A stretch of DNA of 64,000 nt from Hymenobacter sp. YC55. GTDB taxonomy: Bacteria; Bacteroidota; Bacteroidia; Cytophagales; Hymenobacteraceae. The stretch spans positions 372,001 through 436,000 of the forward strand of contig NZ_JARNTX010000004.1 of the NCBI RefSeq assembly GCF_029433095.1, read 5' to 3'. How positions within the stretch are numbered: position 1 is the first letter of the stretch; each line of letters starts with the position of its first letter. The notes below the pieces were generated by a model. It saw only the letters and a program-made list of their open reading frames with translations, ran no database searches and was not told the origin of the DNA. The position numbers and the translations under genes were made by a program. Below are positions 34,084-42,820 of the stretch, piece after piece.

Positions 34084-34696
34084 GAATTGAGAAGATGTGG
34101 GAATAGAAGCTTGTGCCGTCAGTAAGAAAAGCCACGTTCAGCGGGTGGAAAAAGGCTTTTAAGGTCTGCAGGCTTTGAAAGGTACGATTAGCGTCAAGGA
34201 TTCTGTGTCAGGTTGATTTCAGTCATTTGTTGGCCAGTGTAATCACCAGCCGAGTTGACAATGAGGAGTATAGATCTACTTTCTCTCTTGGCATCATGTA
34301 CTTGATCGGGCCTGCCTTATGTGGAGAAATTAGGCCAGGTTAAGCTAAAAGGTTTTAGCCAGATTTGAAAGGATAAATTTGGCTAGGGTAAATCATTGAT
34401 AGTGGACAACAACCAAAGTAGTGGGAGCAGTAACGAGACTAAGGAGTTAGTCAGCTTCCGCAACCATGTCGGAAATAAGAACCTAAACAGCAGCTGAGAG
34501 CTGCGCTAAAATACCAAACGTTTGCGGAAAACGATGAGTATAGAAATTTAAGGTTAAGATTTTGTATTGCTCTAATGGTGATTTCCAAGTTTCCATACCG
34601 CGGCTGTTTCATTTAGTGTAACCTAGTGTTTCAGTAGCGTGGCATAACTATAAGGCGGGCTTCCACGAATAGTAAGGAAACTTCACTTGATACCTT
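34084..34696. other. Long non-coding region between divergent genes
   Basis: 613 bases without a convincing gene, RNA or strong hairpin. It is more AT-rich than its surroundings, especially from 34360 to 34680. It must hold the promoters of the sugar transporter and of the gene at 34697, but no exact TAnnTTTG was placed. Only very short frames occur, for example 14 codons near 34262. Confidence 0.5.
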
Positions 34697-35161
34697 ATGA
34701 AACGCTCTAAATCATCCGTTGTGCCCCAAGCTCTGGTTAGTGGCTTGGCAGGCGCCGTTGTCTTGACGCTGCTTCACGAAACCGTTCGTCACTTACGCCC
34801 CCACGATGCACCCCGCATGGACGTACTTGGGATGCGAGCCTTGCGCAAACTTCTAGGCAAAGCCGATGCCCCACAGCCTGACGGCGACACGCTCTTCAAC
34901 TTAACGATGGCCGGCGACATCATTTCCAACGGGTTATACTACAGCTTGGTAGGGCGGGGTAAAAAGGCGTGGCGGCGTGGTGCGGTCCTAGGACTAGCAG
35001 CCGGAGTAGGTGGCGTAGTACTGCCGGGGCCGCTTGGCTTAGGCGAGGCCCCGAGTAATCGAACTTCGGAAACTAAGCTAATGACGGTGGCCTGGTATAC
35101 AGTGGGTGGCTTAGTGGCGGCTAGTACTTCGCGGCTGCTGAGCAAAGCGCGGAAGCGGTAG
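34697..35161 (+). CDS. Small membrane protein of unknown function
   Basis: The 154-residue protein has hydrophobic segments at about 10-26 (ALVSGLAGAVVLTLLHE), 92-112 (LGLAAGVGGVVLPGPLGLG) and 128-145, and ends in a basic tail. The family is not recognised. It looks like a cytoplasmic membrane protein with two or three helices. It has a long 5' non-coding region and is followed by the FkbM gene 130 bp further on. Confidence 0.65.
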   Translation: MKRSKSSVVPQALVSGLAGAVVLTLLHETVRHLRPHDAPRMDVLGMRALRKLLGKADAPQPDGDTLFNLTMAGDIISNGLYYSLVGRGKKAWRRGAVLGLAAGVGGVVLPGPLGLGEAPSNRTSETKLMTVAWYTVGGLVAASTSRLLSKARKR

Positions 35162-35291
35162 CTATAGGCGAATGTTCTGTAACAAGAAAGCTCAGTTGCT
35201 CGCGTTGCGTGGCCGCGAAGCAGTGCCGTTGGTAATCAGGTGGCGGCTGGCAGCCTGAATTTCCAGGCTTTCCGGCATCTTTGCGGCCATC

Positions 35292-36065
35292 ATGGTGAAA
35301 CAACTTCGCAAAATCCTGGTCCAGACGCTTGGCTTCGAGCGGTACATCCGTTTCGTGAGCGACGTGTACTTGCGGCTGGTAGGCGCCGGATGGGGCAAGC
35401 GGCAGTACCCGGAGCTGTTTTTCTTGGAAAAAATTATCAAGCCAGGCTATGTATGTCTTGATATTGGGGCCAACCTAGGCTATTACTCGGTAGCGTTGTC
35501 GCGCCTGGCGGGGCCGGAAGGGCAGGTGCTGGCCGTAGAGCCGATTCCTATGTTTCAGGCCATTTGGCAAGACAACGTCAAGCGCAGCGGCATCCGCAAC
35601 CTTACGCTGCTGCCTTACGCCCTCGGTGGCCAGAACACTACCGTGCAGATGGGCACGCCCGAGCGTGACGGCCTGCTGCACCACGGCATGACCAAAGTAG
35701 CGGCCAGTAACCCCAATGAGCACTACGCCCGCACCTACGAGGTGCCCATGCGCGTCCCCGACGACCTGCTATCCAACCTGCCGCGCCTCGACTTTGTGAA
35801 GTGCGACGTGGAAGGATTCGAGTTCGAGGTGTTTCGGCATATGCAGGCCACGTTGCGCCGTTTTCAGCCCCTCATTCAAACTGAGTTGAACGGGCTGGAA
35901 AACCGCCGAGCAGTGGTAAACTTGCTGGCCGAACTCGGCTACAAACCATTTATACTTTCTGAGCGTTCTGAACTTGTACCCTGCATGGAGGCGCAGCTGC
36001 AAAGCGCCGTCACGGCTGATTTTTACTTTCAACCCCGTAATACGGCCGCTGGAGCGGCTTGCTGA
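35292..36065 (+). CDS. FkbM-family SAM-dependent methyltransferase
   Basis: A 257-residue methyltransferase. The SAM-binding motif LDIGANLGYYSVALSRLAG lies near residues 55-73, followed by VLAVEPIPMFQAIW with the acidic ribose-binding residue. The post-motif LDFVKCDVEGFEFEVFRHM (about 170-190) is typical of FkbM proteins. Family members methylate hydroxyl or carboxyl groups of polyketides, glycans and other molecules; the substrate here is unknown. Its stop TGA overlaps the ATG of the DUF4834 gene by one base. CATCTTTG, close to the -7 consensus, lies ten bases upstream of the start. Confidence 0.88.
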   Translation: MVKQLRKILVQTLGFERYIRFVSDVYLRLVGAGWGKRQYPELFFLEKIIKPGYVCLDIGANLGYYSVALSRLAGPEGQVLAVEPIPMFQAIWQDNVKRSGIRNLTLLPYALGGQNTTVQMGTPERDGLLHHGMTKVAASNPNEHYARTYEVPMRVPDDLLSNLPRLDFVKCDVEGFEFEVFRHMQATLRRFQPLIQTELNGLENRRAVVNLLAELGYKPFILSERSELVPCMEAQLQSAVTADFYFQPRNTAAGAAC

Positions 36066-36346
36066 TGGTTAAGTTCCTGCTGATTTTCTTCGTTATTTCT
36101 CTGGTTCTCCGCTTTGTCTTACCGGTGCTAATGCGTTGGCTGGTGGTAGGATTCGTGAAAAAGCAAACCCGTCGCTACAGCCAACAGTTTGGCGCCAACC
36201 CCTTCGAGGCGCCTGCCGAGCCTCCGCGCAACCACTCTACTAGTGCCGGCCAAGTCCGCGTAGATTATGTGCCCCCGAAGCAACAAGCCAAAGCTGCCAA
36301 GCACTTTGAAGGCGGCGACTACGTAGATTTCGAGGAAGTGAAATAA
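36065..36346 (+). CDS. DUF4834-like small membrane protein
   Basis: The 93-residue protein has one N-terminal membrane helix (KFLLIFFVISLVLRFVLPVLMRW without a cleavage site), a basic middle and the conserved ending HFEGGDYVDFEEVK. This helix-plus-GEYVDYEEVK layout matches DUF4834 proteins of Bacteroidota, of unknown function. It is translationally coupled to the upstream FkbM gene through TGATG. ATG 36065 is used rather than a TTG six bases earlier. Confidence 0.75.
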   Translation: MVKFLLIFFVISLVLRFVLPVLMRWLVVGFVKKQTRRYSQQFGANPFEAPAEPPRNHSTSAGQVRVDYVPPKQQAKAAKHFEGGDYVDFEEVK

Positions 36347-36402
36347 ACGCTGCCATTCTGAAGCGTAACGTGAGCTATTATGCAGTGCAAGCTGAAAACT
36401 AT

Positions 36403-36499
36403 AGAACGTCATGCTGAGCTTGTCGAAGCATCTCGCTCCGTTGGAATGCTAAATAGACGAAGCGGGCGAGATGCTTCGACAAGCTCAGCATGACGTTCT
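36403..36499. repeat. 34-bp perfect inverted repeat (dispersed palindrome type)
   Basis: Two perfect 34-base arms (36403-36436 and 36466-36499) surround a 29-base loop. The arms contain GTCATGCTGAGCTTGTCGAA and end in ATCTCGC. Similar sequences occur, from memory, many times in genomes of this and other environmental bacteria between convergent genes. It could act as a terminator between the DUF4834 and DUF5686 genes, as a REP-like element, or as a non-autonomous mobile palindrome. No target duplication was recognised. Confidence 0.8.
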
Positions 36500-36513
36500 T
36501 ATTGGGTAGATTC

Positions 36514-39150
36514 TCAGAACCCAATGCCTACCCGTAGGCCCGTACCCACGCGGCGACCGGATTGTAGCCCGGTGTAGAAGTCGAGGCGGACGACTTTGAA
36601 GATGTGCTCTAAGCCGACCCCGATTTCCACATAATGCCCAACCTCCTTTGTCGTGAGGTAATTAAGTGAAGCCACTTCCTGCCACTTCAGCTTGCGCAAC
36701 AGCGGGACTTTGTTGAGGAAGAAGCCGTTGAAATGGTGGTTGTAGTGCGCTTCCAAGAAGTTGTTGCGCGTGCTGTAGCGGTAATAGTCGAGGAGTTGGA
36801 ACTGGCTGAAGTCGGCCGCTAAATAGGTGCGGTTGCCGCTGAAATGGCGGTAATCCATAAACGACAACTGCGGGTCGCCCACGAAGCCACCGCCCGCCAC
36901 CTTGTAGGAGCTAGTGCCCAGCAGGCCCATTTCAATAGTCTGCCGGATACCTAATTCGAGCAGGGTGTAGCGCGTATCCGAGCCCAACACACCCCCGATG
37001 CCTTGCCGCCAGATACCAACAAACGTAGGGTACTTCGAGCCGAGATTGTACTTGCCATCAGGGCGGCTGATGTAGCGCTGGCCGGGACGAAAAGAAGCCA
37101 CCAACTCGAAGGCTGCCGACTGGTTGCGGCCAAAGCTGGTGCCGGTAGGTGACTCGTCGTTTACGGGCTCGTTAGGCGTGAAGGCTCGGCCCGGCTTGTC
37201 TACCAATAAATCGATGGTGTTGTTGAATAGCTCGCGCCGGTCGTAGTAGCTCAGGGTTCCCTGTAGAGTGAGGCCATTGGTGGCTTCGGTCTGGTAGCTA
37301 AGCTGCGCCCCGTCGCGGCGGTAAAGTTTGGCGTAGTTGCGGTTCTCGAACAGCGTATAGTAGCTATTGATAAAGGGCGTAAGCTGCGTGTGCGGGTCGA
37401 AATTTTCGATGAAGCGGCCGACCCGGAAGCTCACCCTGGCTAGCTTAGCGGGCGCGTATTGCCAGGTAGCCGACAAGCTTGGGCTGACGAGTTCATTGCT
37501 GAAGCCGTAGCGCACAGCGGGCGTGATAGAGTAGAAGCGCCGGTCGTCGGTGCGCTGCGTGTAGGTGAATTCGGGATTGATAACCGTGCCCTCTACGGTG
37601 TTGTAGTTCAGGATATTGAACACCGGCGCCATGTACCACTGCCGCTTGCGAAAGGTATTGGAGTAGCTGTAACCGCCGAGTAGCAGCGAGGTCGGCTGGA
37701 GCTTATTGCGCACCCGGTCCAGCGAGTCCTGGTAGGGGCGCGAGTTGCGGACCACTTCGGTGCTATCCTTTACTTGGTAGTCTTTCTGCTCTTCCTCGGT
37801 GAGCGGAATCGGCCGGATACTGTCCCAGTAGCTGGAGTCTCGCTCGTTCACGCCTTTTTCTACCAGCATCACTTCGCCCCGCTTCAGCTTGCCAATGCTC
37901 AGGCCGGCGGTGTCGCGTTCGGCCTTCTTGGTTTGGCGGCGCACTTCTCGGTTGAGACCTGCCAGCTTGGGCTTCTGCTTGCGAATATCGGCGGCCGTTT
38001 CGCGGGTGACGGGGGCCTCGGCGGGCTCATTAGCGGCCACCGGTGGCGCCACCGTAGTAGGGGCGGGGCGGTTGGGGTACGTGGGCGTCACTTTGTAGTT
38101 GGACAGCACCGCAGTGAGGTAGCCATTGCCTTTAAACCCAAAGGCAGTAAAGCCCACTGTAATCTTCTGCGACTGTATCACCCACACATCGGAAGGGCCT
38201 GGCGCGGGCGCAAACAACTGCTCGATGTGGAAGCTCTCCACATAGTCGAGTTGCGCGTTTTTGTCGAGGTTGAGCGACACCGAGTGGATGCGCCAGGTAC
38301 CATCGACGATGTAGATGTAGCCGCTGGAAAACACCGGGTCGGTGCGGCGGCGCGGTAGCACTCTGATTTTGTGCACCGTCACGCCACCTTGCTGCGAGGT
38401 GCCTTCCAGCTCGTACTTATAGAAAAGCATAGCTCCATCGGCAATCGGCGAAACGAAGCCCCGCTCCGAAAAGCCGCTTTTCAGCACGTTGTCGTAGAAG
38501 TTGAGGCCGGCGCCGCGGCCGGCCCGGTTGAAGCTGATGCCTTTGGTGTCGCCGCTGACGCGCGAGGAAATCATGCGCTCCTGTATCACGTTGGGCTGCC
38601 GGAAACTCATATCCGACACCGACTCCGAGAGGTAAAATATGCCGGGTTTGAAGTCGGGCCCCACTTTCACGAGGCCAAGGATTTTGCCGGGTACTTCGAG
38701 AAAACGACCTAAAGCTTTGATGTAGGCGCGGGCCCGAAACGCGGCCACCTCCCGCCGGTGGTAGCGTCGCCACTGCTGCGCCTGCTGAATAATGGCGTAG
38801 GCGGGGTCCCGGTCGGTGGAGCGCACCACCACTTCGCGCAGCTTATAGGTTTCAGAGGTTAAGGTCACGTCCAGAACGGTGGCCGTGTCGCCGCCCGCTA
38901 CGCGTACTTGCTCGATGCGCGGCTTGTAGCCGACGTATTGGAAAACCAGCTCGTATTGGCCGGCTGGCAGGCGCAGCTGGTAGCTACCTTGTTCGTTGGT
39001 GGCGGTGCTGGTAGTGGTGGAGCGCACGGCTACGTTGGCAAAGGCCAGAGCGGCGCCTCCTTGCGCATCAGTTACGCGGCCCCGCACCACGCCCGCCGAA
39101 GCTGCAATGGTAATCAGCAAAAAAGCAAAGAGAAGAAAGTAGCGGGGCAT
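36514..39150 (-). CDS. DUF5686 outer-membrane protein with carboxypeptidase-like domain
   Basis: An 878-residue exported protein. The signal peptide (about 1-19) is followed by a carboxypeptidase-D-regulatory-like beta-sandwich (about 20-105) with GRVTDAQGGAALAFANVAV, then the DUF5686 region beginning KLREVVVRSTDRDPAYAIIQQA. The C-terminal 450 residues alternate aromatic and polar residues and end in VGTGLRVGIGF, consistent with an outer-membrane beta-barrel with terminal aromatic. Function in this family is unknown; roles at the Bacteroidota cell surface are assumed. A near-consensus -7 TATCTTGG lies 23-30 bases upstream on the minus strand. Confidence 0.88.
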   Translation of the reverse strand: MPRYFLLFAFLLITIAASAGVVRGRVTDAQGGAALAFANVAVRSTTTSTATNEQGSYQLRLPAGQYELVFQYVGYKPRIEQVRVAGGDTATVLDVTLTSETYKLREVVVRSTDRDPAYAIIQQAQQWRRYHRREVAAFRARAYIKALGRFLEVPGKILGLVKVGPDFKPGIFYLSESVSDMSFRQPNVIQERMISSRVSGDTKGISFNRAGRGAGLNFYDNVLKSGFSERGFVSPIADGAMLFYKYELEGTSQQGGVTVHKIRVLPRRRTDPVFSSGYIYIVDGTWRIHSVSLNLDKNAQLDYVESFHIEQLFAPAPGPSDVWVIQSQKITVGFTAFGFKGNGYLTAVLSNYKVTPTYPNRPAPTTVAPPVAANEPAEAPVTRETAADIRKQKPKLAGLNREVRRQTKKAERDTAGLSIGKLKRGEVMLVEKGVNERDSSYWDSIRPIPLTEEEQKDYQVKDSTEVVRNSRPYQDSLDRVRNKLQPTSLLLGGYSYSNTFRKRQWYMAPVFNILNYNTVEGTVINPEFTYTQRTDDRRFYSITPAVRYGFSNELVSPSLSATWQYAPAKLARVSFRVGRFIENFDPHTQLTPFINSYYTLFENRNYAKLYRRDGAQLSYQTEATNGLTLQGTLSYYDRRELFNNTIDLLVDKPGRAFTPNEPVNDESPTGTSFGRNQSAAFELVASFRPGQRYISRPDGKYNLGSKYPTFVGIWRQGIGGVLGSDTRYTLLELGIRQTIEMGLLGTSSYKVAGGGFVGDPQLSFMDYRHFSGNRTYLAADFSQFQLLDYYRYSTRNNFLEAHYNHHFNGFFLNKVPLLRKLKWQEVASLNYLTTKEVGHYVEIGVGLEHIFKVVRLDFYTGLQSGRRVGTGLRVGIGF

Positions 39151-39382
39151 TGGATAGCGGAAACAGATACTGCCAAGATAGATACAACCGGAAGGTAAAG
39201 GGTTGGATGGCGCCGAAAAAACTGACGTAATAAACCCTCGTGGAGTAGCTGCCTTCCCTGCCTGCTGTCCGTTAGGGTAACTAGTGCTACCAAGCCTAGG
39301 TTACGGACGCGGCTCAACCGTCGGGCGCAACGTAAAGCGTAAAAAACGCACTTCTGCCGTGTATTCGGCGTTATCTTTCCCT

Positions 39383-39889
39383 ATGAATCAGTCCGAAAAA
39401 AAGAAGAAAACCTACACGCCCGGCGAAGCCCTTCACAAAATAGCCGCTTTTTGCGCCTACCAGGAGCGCAACCAGAAAGAGGTGGAAAGCAAGCTGCGTG
39501 AATATGGCCTGGACGAAGACGAAGCAGGGGAAATTATTATCCGACTAAGCCGGGAAAAGCTGCTCGACGAGGAGCGCTACGCCAAAGCATTTGTGCGCGG
39601 CCACTACCGCAACAAGAAATGGGGGCGCCGGCGCATCACGCAGGAACTGAAGCAGAAGGGCATTTCCGAGTTCTGCATTAAGTCGGGGCTCAAGGAAATC
39701 GACGGCGACGAGTACTACCAGAACCTGCTGAATGTGTTGGAAAAGAAAGACCGCCAGGAAAAGGAGCGCAACCCCCGCATCCGCCGCCAGAAGATTCAGG
39801 TGTACCTCACCGGCAAAGGCTACGAATCGGACCTCATAAAAATGGCGCTCGATGATTTAGGCAAAGCACCCGAAGAAGACGAAGATTAA
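39383..39889 (+). CDS. recX: Regulatory protein RecX
   Basis: RecX modulates RecA filaments. The 168-residue protein has the three-helix repeat pattern: RNQKEVESKLREYGLDEDEAGEIIIRL, LLDEERYAKAFVRGHYRNKKWGRRRITQELKQKGI, and a C-terminal repeat RQKIQVYLTGKGYESDLI. The DERYAxxFVR and WGxxRI segments are highly characteristic. The charged N-terminus (NQSEKKKKTY) is an addition common in this group. The stop overlaps the convergent isochorismatase-like gene by four bases. recA is not in the window. Confidence 0.92.
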   Translation: MNQSEKKKKTYTPGEALHKIAAFCAYQERNQKEVESKLREYGLDEDEAGEIIIRLSREKLLDEERYAKAFVRGHYRNKKWGRRRITQELKQKGISEFCIKSGLKEIDGDEYYQNLLNVLEKKDRQEKERNPRIRRQKIQVYLTGKGYESDLIKMALDDLGKAPEEDED

Positions 39890-40566
39890 CGGCCAACTTC
39901 TGCATCAGCGGCATTTGACTTGGCGGCCAACGATTCAAACACCTGGCAAATGCTGGCTACGTCGGTGAATAGCGCGTCGCCGGCAAACTCGAGGTTGGCA
40001 ATAGATTGGCGGGCGGCTTCGGCGTGGCCAGCGCCGCAGGCGTCGGTTACTATCACCGGAATATAGCCTAAGTCGGAGGCGTGGCGCACGGTAGGGTCGA
40101 TGCCTATTTCGGTGGCCACGCCCACAATAGCAAACGCATTGATGCCACAGTCGCGCAACACGATGTTGAGCGGCGTGCCCTCGAAGGCTGACATGGTAAT
40201 CTTGTCGAAAATTGCCTCGCTCGGCAAGGGTTGCAGCTCAGGCGTCAGCTGAAAAGCGGGGTTACTCGGCAAAAACCAGGGGTTGATGTCGTCCACGGAA
40301 TTGGTGCGTTGCCAGGCCATGGCCATGCGCAGCTGTGCCACCCCCATCAGCTCCTTAGGCACCGACATGTGCCGCATAAAGATTACGCGAATACCTGCTC
40401 GCCGGGCCGCTTCCACTACCTGTAGCACTTTCGCCGTAATTTCCTGCCCGTTCTTGATTTGGCGCAGGATGCCGATTTGCATGTCATACACCACAAGGGC
40501 CATGCGGTGCGGGTGGCACACCTCTTCTAGCGTGCGGGGAATGTCGAGGCCGAAAGCATGCTGCAT
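39886..40566 (-). CDS. Isochorismatase-like hydrolase lacking the catalytic cysteine
   Basis: The 226-residue protein has the isochorismatase fold: VVYDMQ with the catalytic aspartate (about D28/D29), FDKITMSAFEGTPL with the lysine (about K122/K123), and GVATEIGIDPTVRHASDLGY. In cysteine hydrolases the last motif reads GVATDxC; here G155 takes the place of the cysteine. Isochorismatase itself (EntB) also has glycine there, so activity on an enol-ether substrate is possible, but no siderophore genes are nearby. The start at 40566 (MQHAFGLD) is preferred to the 16-residue longer form. Confidence 0.78.
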   Translation of the reverse strand: MQHAFGLDIPRTLEEVCHPHRMALVVYDMQIGILRQIKNGQEITAKVLQVVEAARRAGIRVIFMRHMSVPKELMGVAQLRMAMAWQRTNSVDDINPWFLPSNPAFQLTPELQPLPSEAIFDKITMSAFEGTPLNIVLRDCGINAFAIVGVATEIGIDPTVRHASDLGYIPVIVTDACGAGHAEAARQSIANLEFAGDALFTDVASICQVFESLAAKSNAADAEVGR

Positions 40567-40709
40567 AATCGTGTCGAAAGAAGGTTGTAGACAAGAAACA
40601 CGCAGGGGTGCCACGACAGAAAACGCGGCTGCTTCCTGGTATCGAGCGTGTTAGCGCTAAGATAGTGCTTTGCGCCAATGCTAAACTACTGCTACGCAGG
40701 CAGCTGCAA

Positions 40710-40844
40710 TCACAGCGAGAAATAGAAATGCGGAAAGGCTTCGCTCATGTCGCGGGAGCGCCAGGCCAAGTTGTTTTGCTTGCAGGTAGGGCAGTGTAAA
40801 TGCCCCACCCATTGTAAGCTGCGCTCATATTTAACGACTTTCAT
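40710..40844 (-). CDS. 44-residue protein with a CxxC pair
   Basis: A short frame starts 12 bases after the stop of the DUF4230 gene on the same strand: basic N-terminus, GHLHCPTCKQNNLAW (C18 and C21), then a short aromatic end HFYFSL. The CPTC knuckle suggests half of a zinc ribbon. Codon use fits the neighbourhood and spacing suggests co-transcription. It may be the truncated or frameshifted remnant of a longer zinc-ribbon protein, since another frame continues with CDCSC shortly after the stop. No known family was recognised. Confidence 0.5.
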   Translation of the reverse strand: MKVVKYERSLQWVGHLHCPTCKQNNLAWRSRDMSEAFPHFYFSL

Positions 40845-40856
40845 GGCGAAAGAAGA

Positions 40857-41492
40857 TTAGCGTTGGGTAGGTAGCTGCGGCGCGGCGGTTTGGCGGGTGA
40901 GCACAACGCGGCGGCCGGTCATAGTTTCGAGCATGGGCCTGAGAATTTGTTGAGCGTTCTGCTCGGTTTGGGCCAGGATACCCGATTGCAGAGCGGAACG
41001 CCGCACGTTCGTTTCGGCGTATTTGTAGCCGGCATCAACTAGCTCGGCATCCTGAAGAAAGCCGTTTTCCACGCTATAAACCCGACTAGCGCTATGGTCG
41101 ATTTTCCAGGTGCATAGCTCGGCGGGTGGTAGTGCTACGCGCACCACTGAGTCGCCTTCAAATACCACGTCCTGCGCACGCACCTTCCGCAGATCCAGGC
41201 ACCCGACGGCGTCGCCGGCCACGATGAGGGCTACTTTGGCGTCGGGTAGGAAGCGGTAGGTGCTTTTCTTGTACTCCACTACGTCTTTGAATCGGTAGCG
41301 TACCAACTCTAGGCGGCCCAAGCTTTCCACTTTTTCCAGTACCGTGTTGTGCGTGACGGTGATGCGTGGTGCCGGGTCTAGTGGGTTTTCTAGGGTGTCC
41401 AGCGCCGGGCGGACCTTCGTCCAGAGAAACCAGCCTAGCCCCACTAAAAACAAAAGTGGCACCAGACGGCGCAGTAAAAGGGAAAATGACAT
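40857..41492 (-). CDS. DUF4230 membrane-anchored protein
   Basis: The 211-residue protein has one N-terminal membrane helix (LVPLLFLVGLGWFLW, about 10-25) followed by a DUF4230 domain: VLEKVESLGRLELVRYRFKDVVEY, VALIVAGDAVGCLDL, and VRVALPPAELCTWKIDHSASRVY. It is probably displayed in the periplasm. The family has no established function. A 44-codon CxxC frame follows 12 bases downstream. The gene is divergent from the GT-C-like gene, with 116 bp between starts. Confidence 0.85.
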   Translation of the reverse strand: MSFSLLLRRLVPLLFLVGLGWFLWTKVRPALDTLENPLDPAPRITVTHNTVLEKVESLGRLELVRYRFKDVVEYKKSTYRFLPDAKVALIVAGDAVGCLDLRKVRAQDVVFEGDSVVRVALPPAELCTWKIDHSASRVYSVENGFLQDAELVDAGYKYAETNVRRSALQSGILAQTEQNAQQILRPMLETMTGRRVVLTRQTAAPQLPTQR

Positions 41493-41584
41493 AAGAAGAA
41501 TACGATGAAAACTCCGCTATAGTACGGCAATAGCAGAAGTTTCGCTTGGAAGGCCGCTGCCATTGGTTAGCGCGGAGGGCGCAG

Positions 41585-41592
41585 TAGCTTTG
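41585..41592 (+). promoter_or_regulatory. -7 promoter element for the GT-C-like gene
   Basis: TAGCTTTG fits TAnnTTTG, with a TTG at 41564-41566. The predicted transcription start is about ten bases before the ATG at 41609. Confidence 0.55.
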
Positions 41593-41608
41593 CCAGATTC
41601 CGGTTGAT

Positions 41609-42820
41609 ATGCCTCATGCTGTGCTACCTGCTCGTTCTCATCTGGCCGCCGCTGTTTGGCACTGGCTGCGGCGCTGGCATGGCTGGTTGCTGGCGGGGCT
41701 GTGGCTGTTGGTGCAACTCTGGTGCTGGCACTCTCACCACGGCATCCAACTCACCACCGACAGCAAGCAATACTTAAAATACGCTGAGCAACTGGCTGCT
41801 ACGGGCACTTTCGCCGAGGGGCATTACCTGCGGTATGTGGGCTACCCGCTGTTTTTGAGTGTGTTTCTGAAGCTGAAGTTGGGGACTTCAGTTATTGCGC
41901 TGGCGCAAATAGCACTGTCGGGGTTGGCGGCGCGGGCGCTGTATGGCACGGCTTGGCGGCTGAGCGGTGGCCATTGGGTTACGGCTGCGCTGGCTGGGCT
42001 ACTGTTTGTGGCCTGGCCGGATATCCAGCATTTCAACGTGTTTCTGCTAACCGAGTCGTTGTTTACCAGTCTGCTGGTGTTGTCGTTGTGGCTGGTGGCA
42101 CGGGCGCGGACTGTGGGCGGGGCTGCGTTGGCCCTAGCCGTGCTGGTGGTCACGGCTACCGTCCGCCCGAATGGCTTTGTAGCGGTGGGCGCCGCCGGAC
42201 TGGCTGCGTTGGTATGGTTGCAGGAACGAAAGCCCCGCTGGCGAAACGCGTTATTGCTGCTAGCTGCTCTGGTTTGTCTGCCACTTGCCTGGGTTGGCCT
42301 CAACGGGCTGCTGCGCACGTTTACGCTGATTGAAACCTACCAGCAGGGCATCATCATCTATGGTGACAGCGCAAGCAACATTCACTCGGCTGCGCCCCTT
42401 CAATTGCCTGCTTCTACTGCTTCGCCGCTTTGGCGGCTAGGCTTTTTTATCTGGCACAACCCGCAGTATTTCGCACAGCTAGCTAGTCTCAAGCTCGCCT
42501 ATTTTATGGGTTTCCCGAAGCCTTATTATTCAACCTTGCACTGCGCGCTGCTGGCTTTTGCGCTGCCAGTTCTTTATTGGTTGGCGGTGCGCGGCTTAGC
42601 TCGTCAGGTAGTAGCTCGGCCGGTGCGGGTGTATGCCGCCACCGTGATTTTGCTGCAAGCCTTGGTAGTGATGCTGACAGTAGAGGATTGGGATGTTCGG
42701 TTTTCCGCGCCGGTACTGTCCCACTGGTTTCTGTTGGCTGCACTCGGAGCTCAGCCCTTGCTGCGTCGGTTGGAGCGTAAGCTCGTAGCGCTCGGAAAGC
42801 GCGAGGCTGGTAGCTTCTAG
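41609..42820 (+). CDS. GT-C-like multi-spanning membrane protein (possible glycosyltransferase)
   Basis: The 403-residue protein has about ten hydrophobic helices. The first periplasmic loop contains LTTDSKQYLKYAEQLAATG followed by RYVGYPLFLSVFLKL. That loop layout, with an acidic residue near the first membrane exit, is typical of GT-C-fold glycosyltransferases such as ArnT/GT39 that use lipid-linked sugars. No closer family could be recognised. The stop overlaps the end of the convergent desulfhydrase gene by four bases. Confidence 0.65.
   Translation: MPHAVLPARSHLAAAVWHWLRRWHGWLLAGLWLLVQLWCWHSHHGIQLTTDSKQYLKYAEQLAATGTFAEGHYLRYVGYPLFLSVFLKLKLGTSVIALAQIALSGLAARALYGTAWRLSGGHWVTAALAGLLFVAWPDIQHFNVFLLTESLFTSLLVLSLWLVARARTVGGAALALAVLVVTATVRPNGFVAVGAAGLAALVWLQERKPRWRNALLLLAALVCLPLAWVGLNGLLRTFTLIETYQQGIIIYGDSASNIHSAAPLQLPASTASPLWRLGFFIWHNPQYFAQLASLKLAYFMGFPKPYYSTLHCALLAFALPVLYWLAVRGLARQVVARPVRVYAATVILLQALVVMLTVEDWDVRFSAPVLSHWFLLAALGAQPLLRRLERKLVALGKREAGSF

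Noticed and set aside
37774..38358. 194-codon frame on the plus strand
   Set aside because: Antisense to the DUF5686 gene; His/Gly/Val-rich shadow composition.
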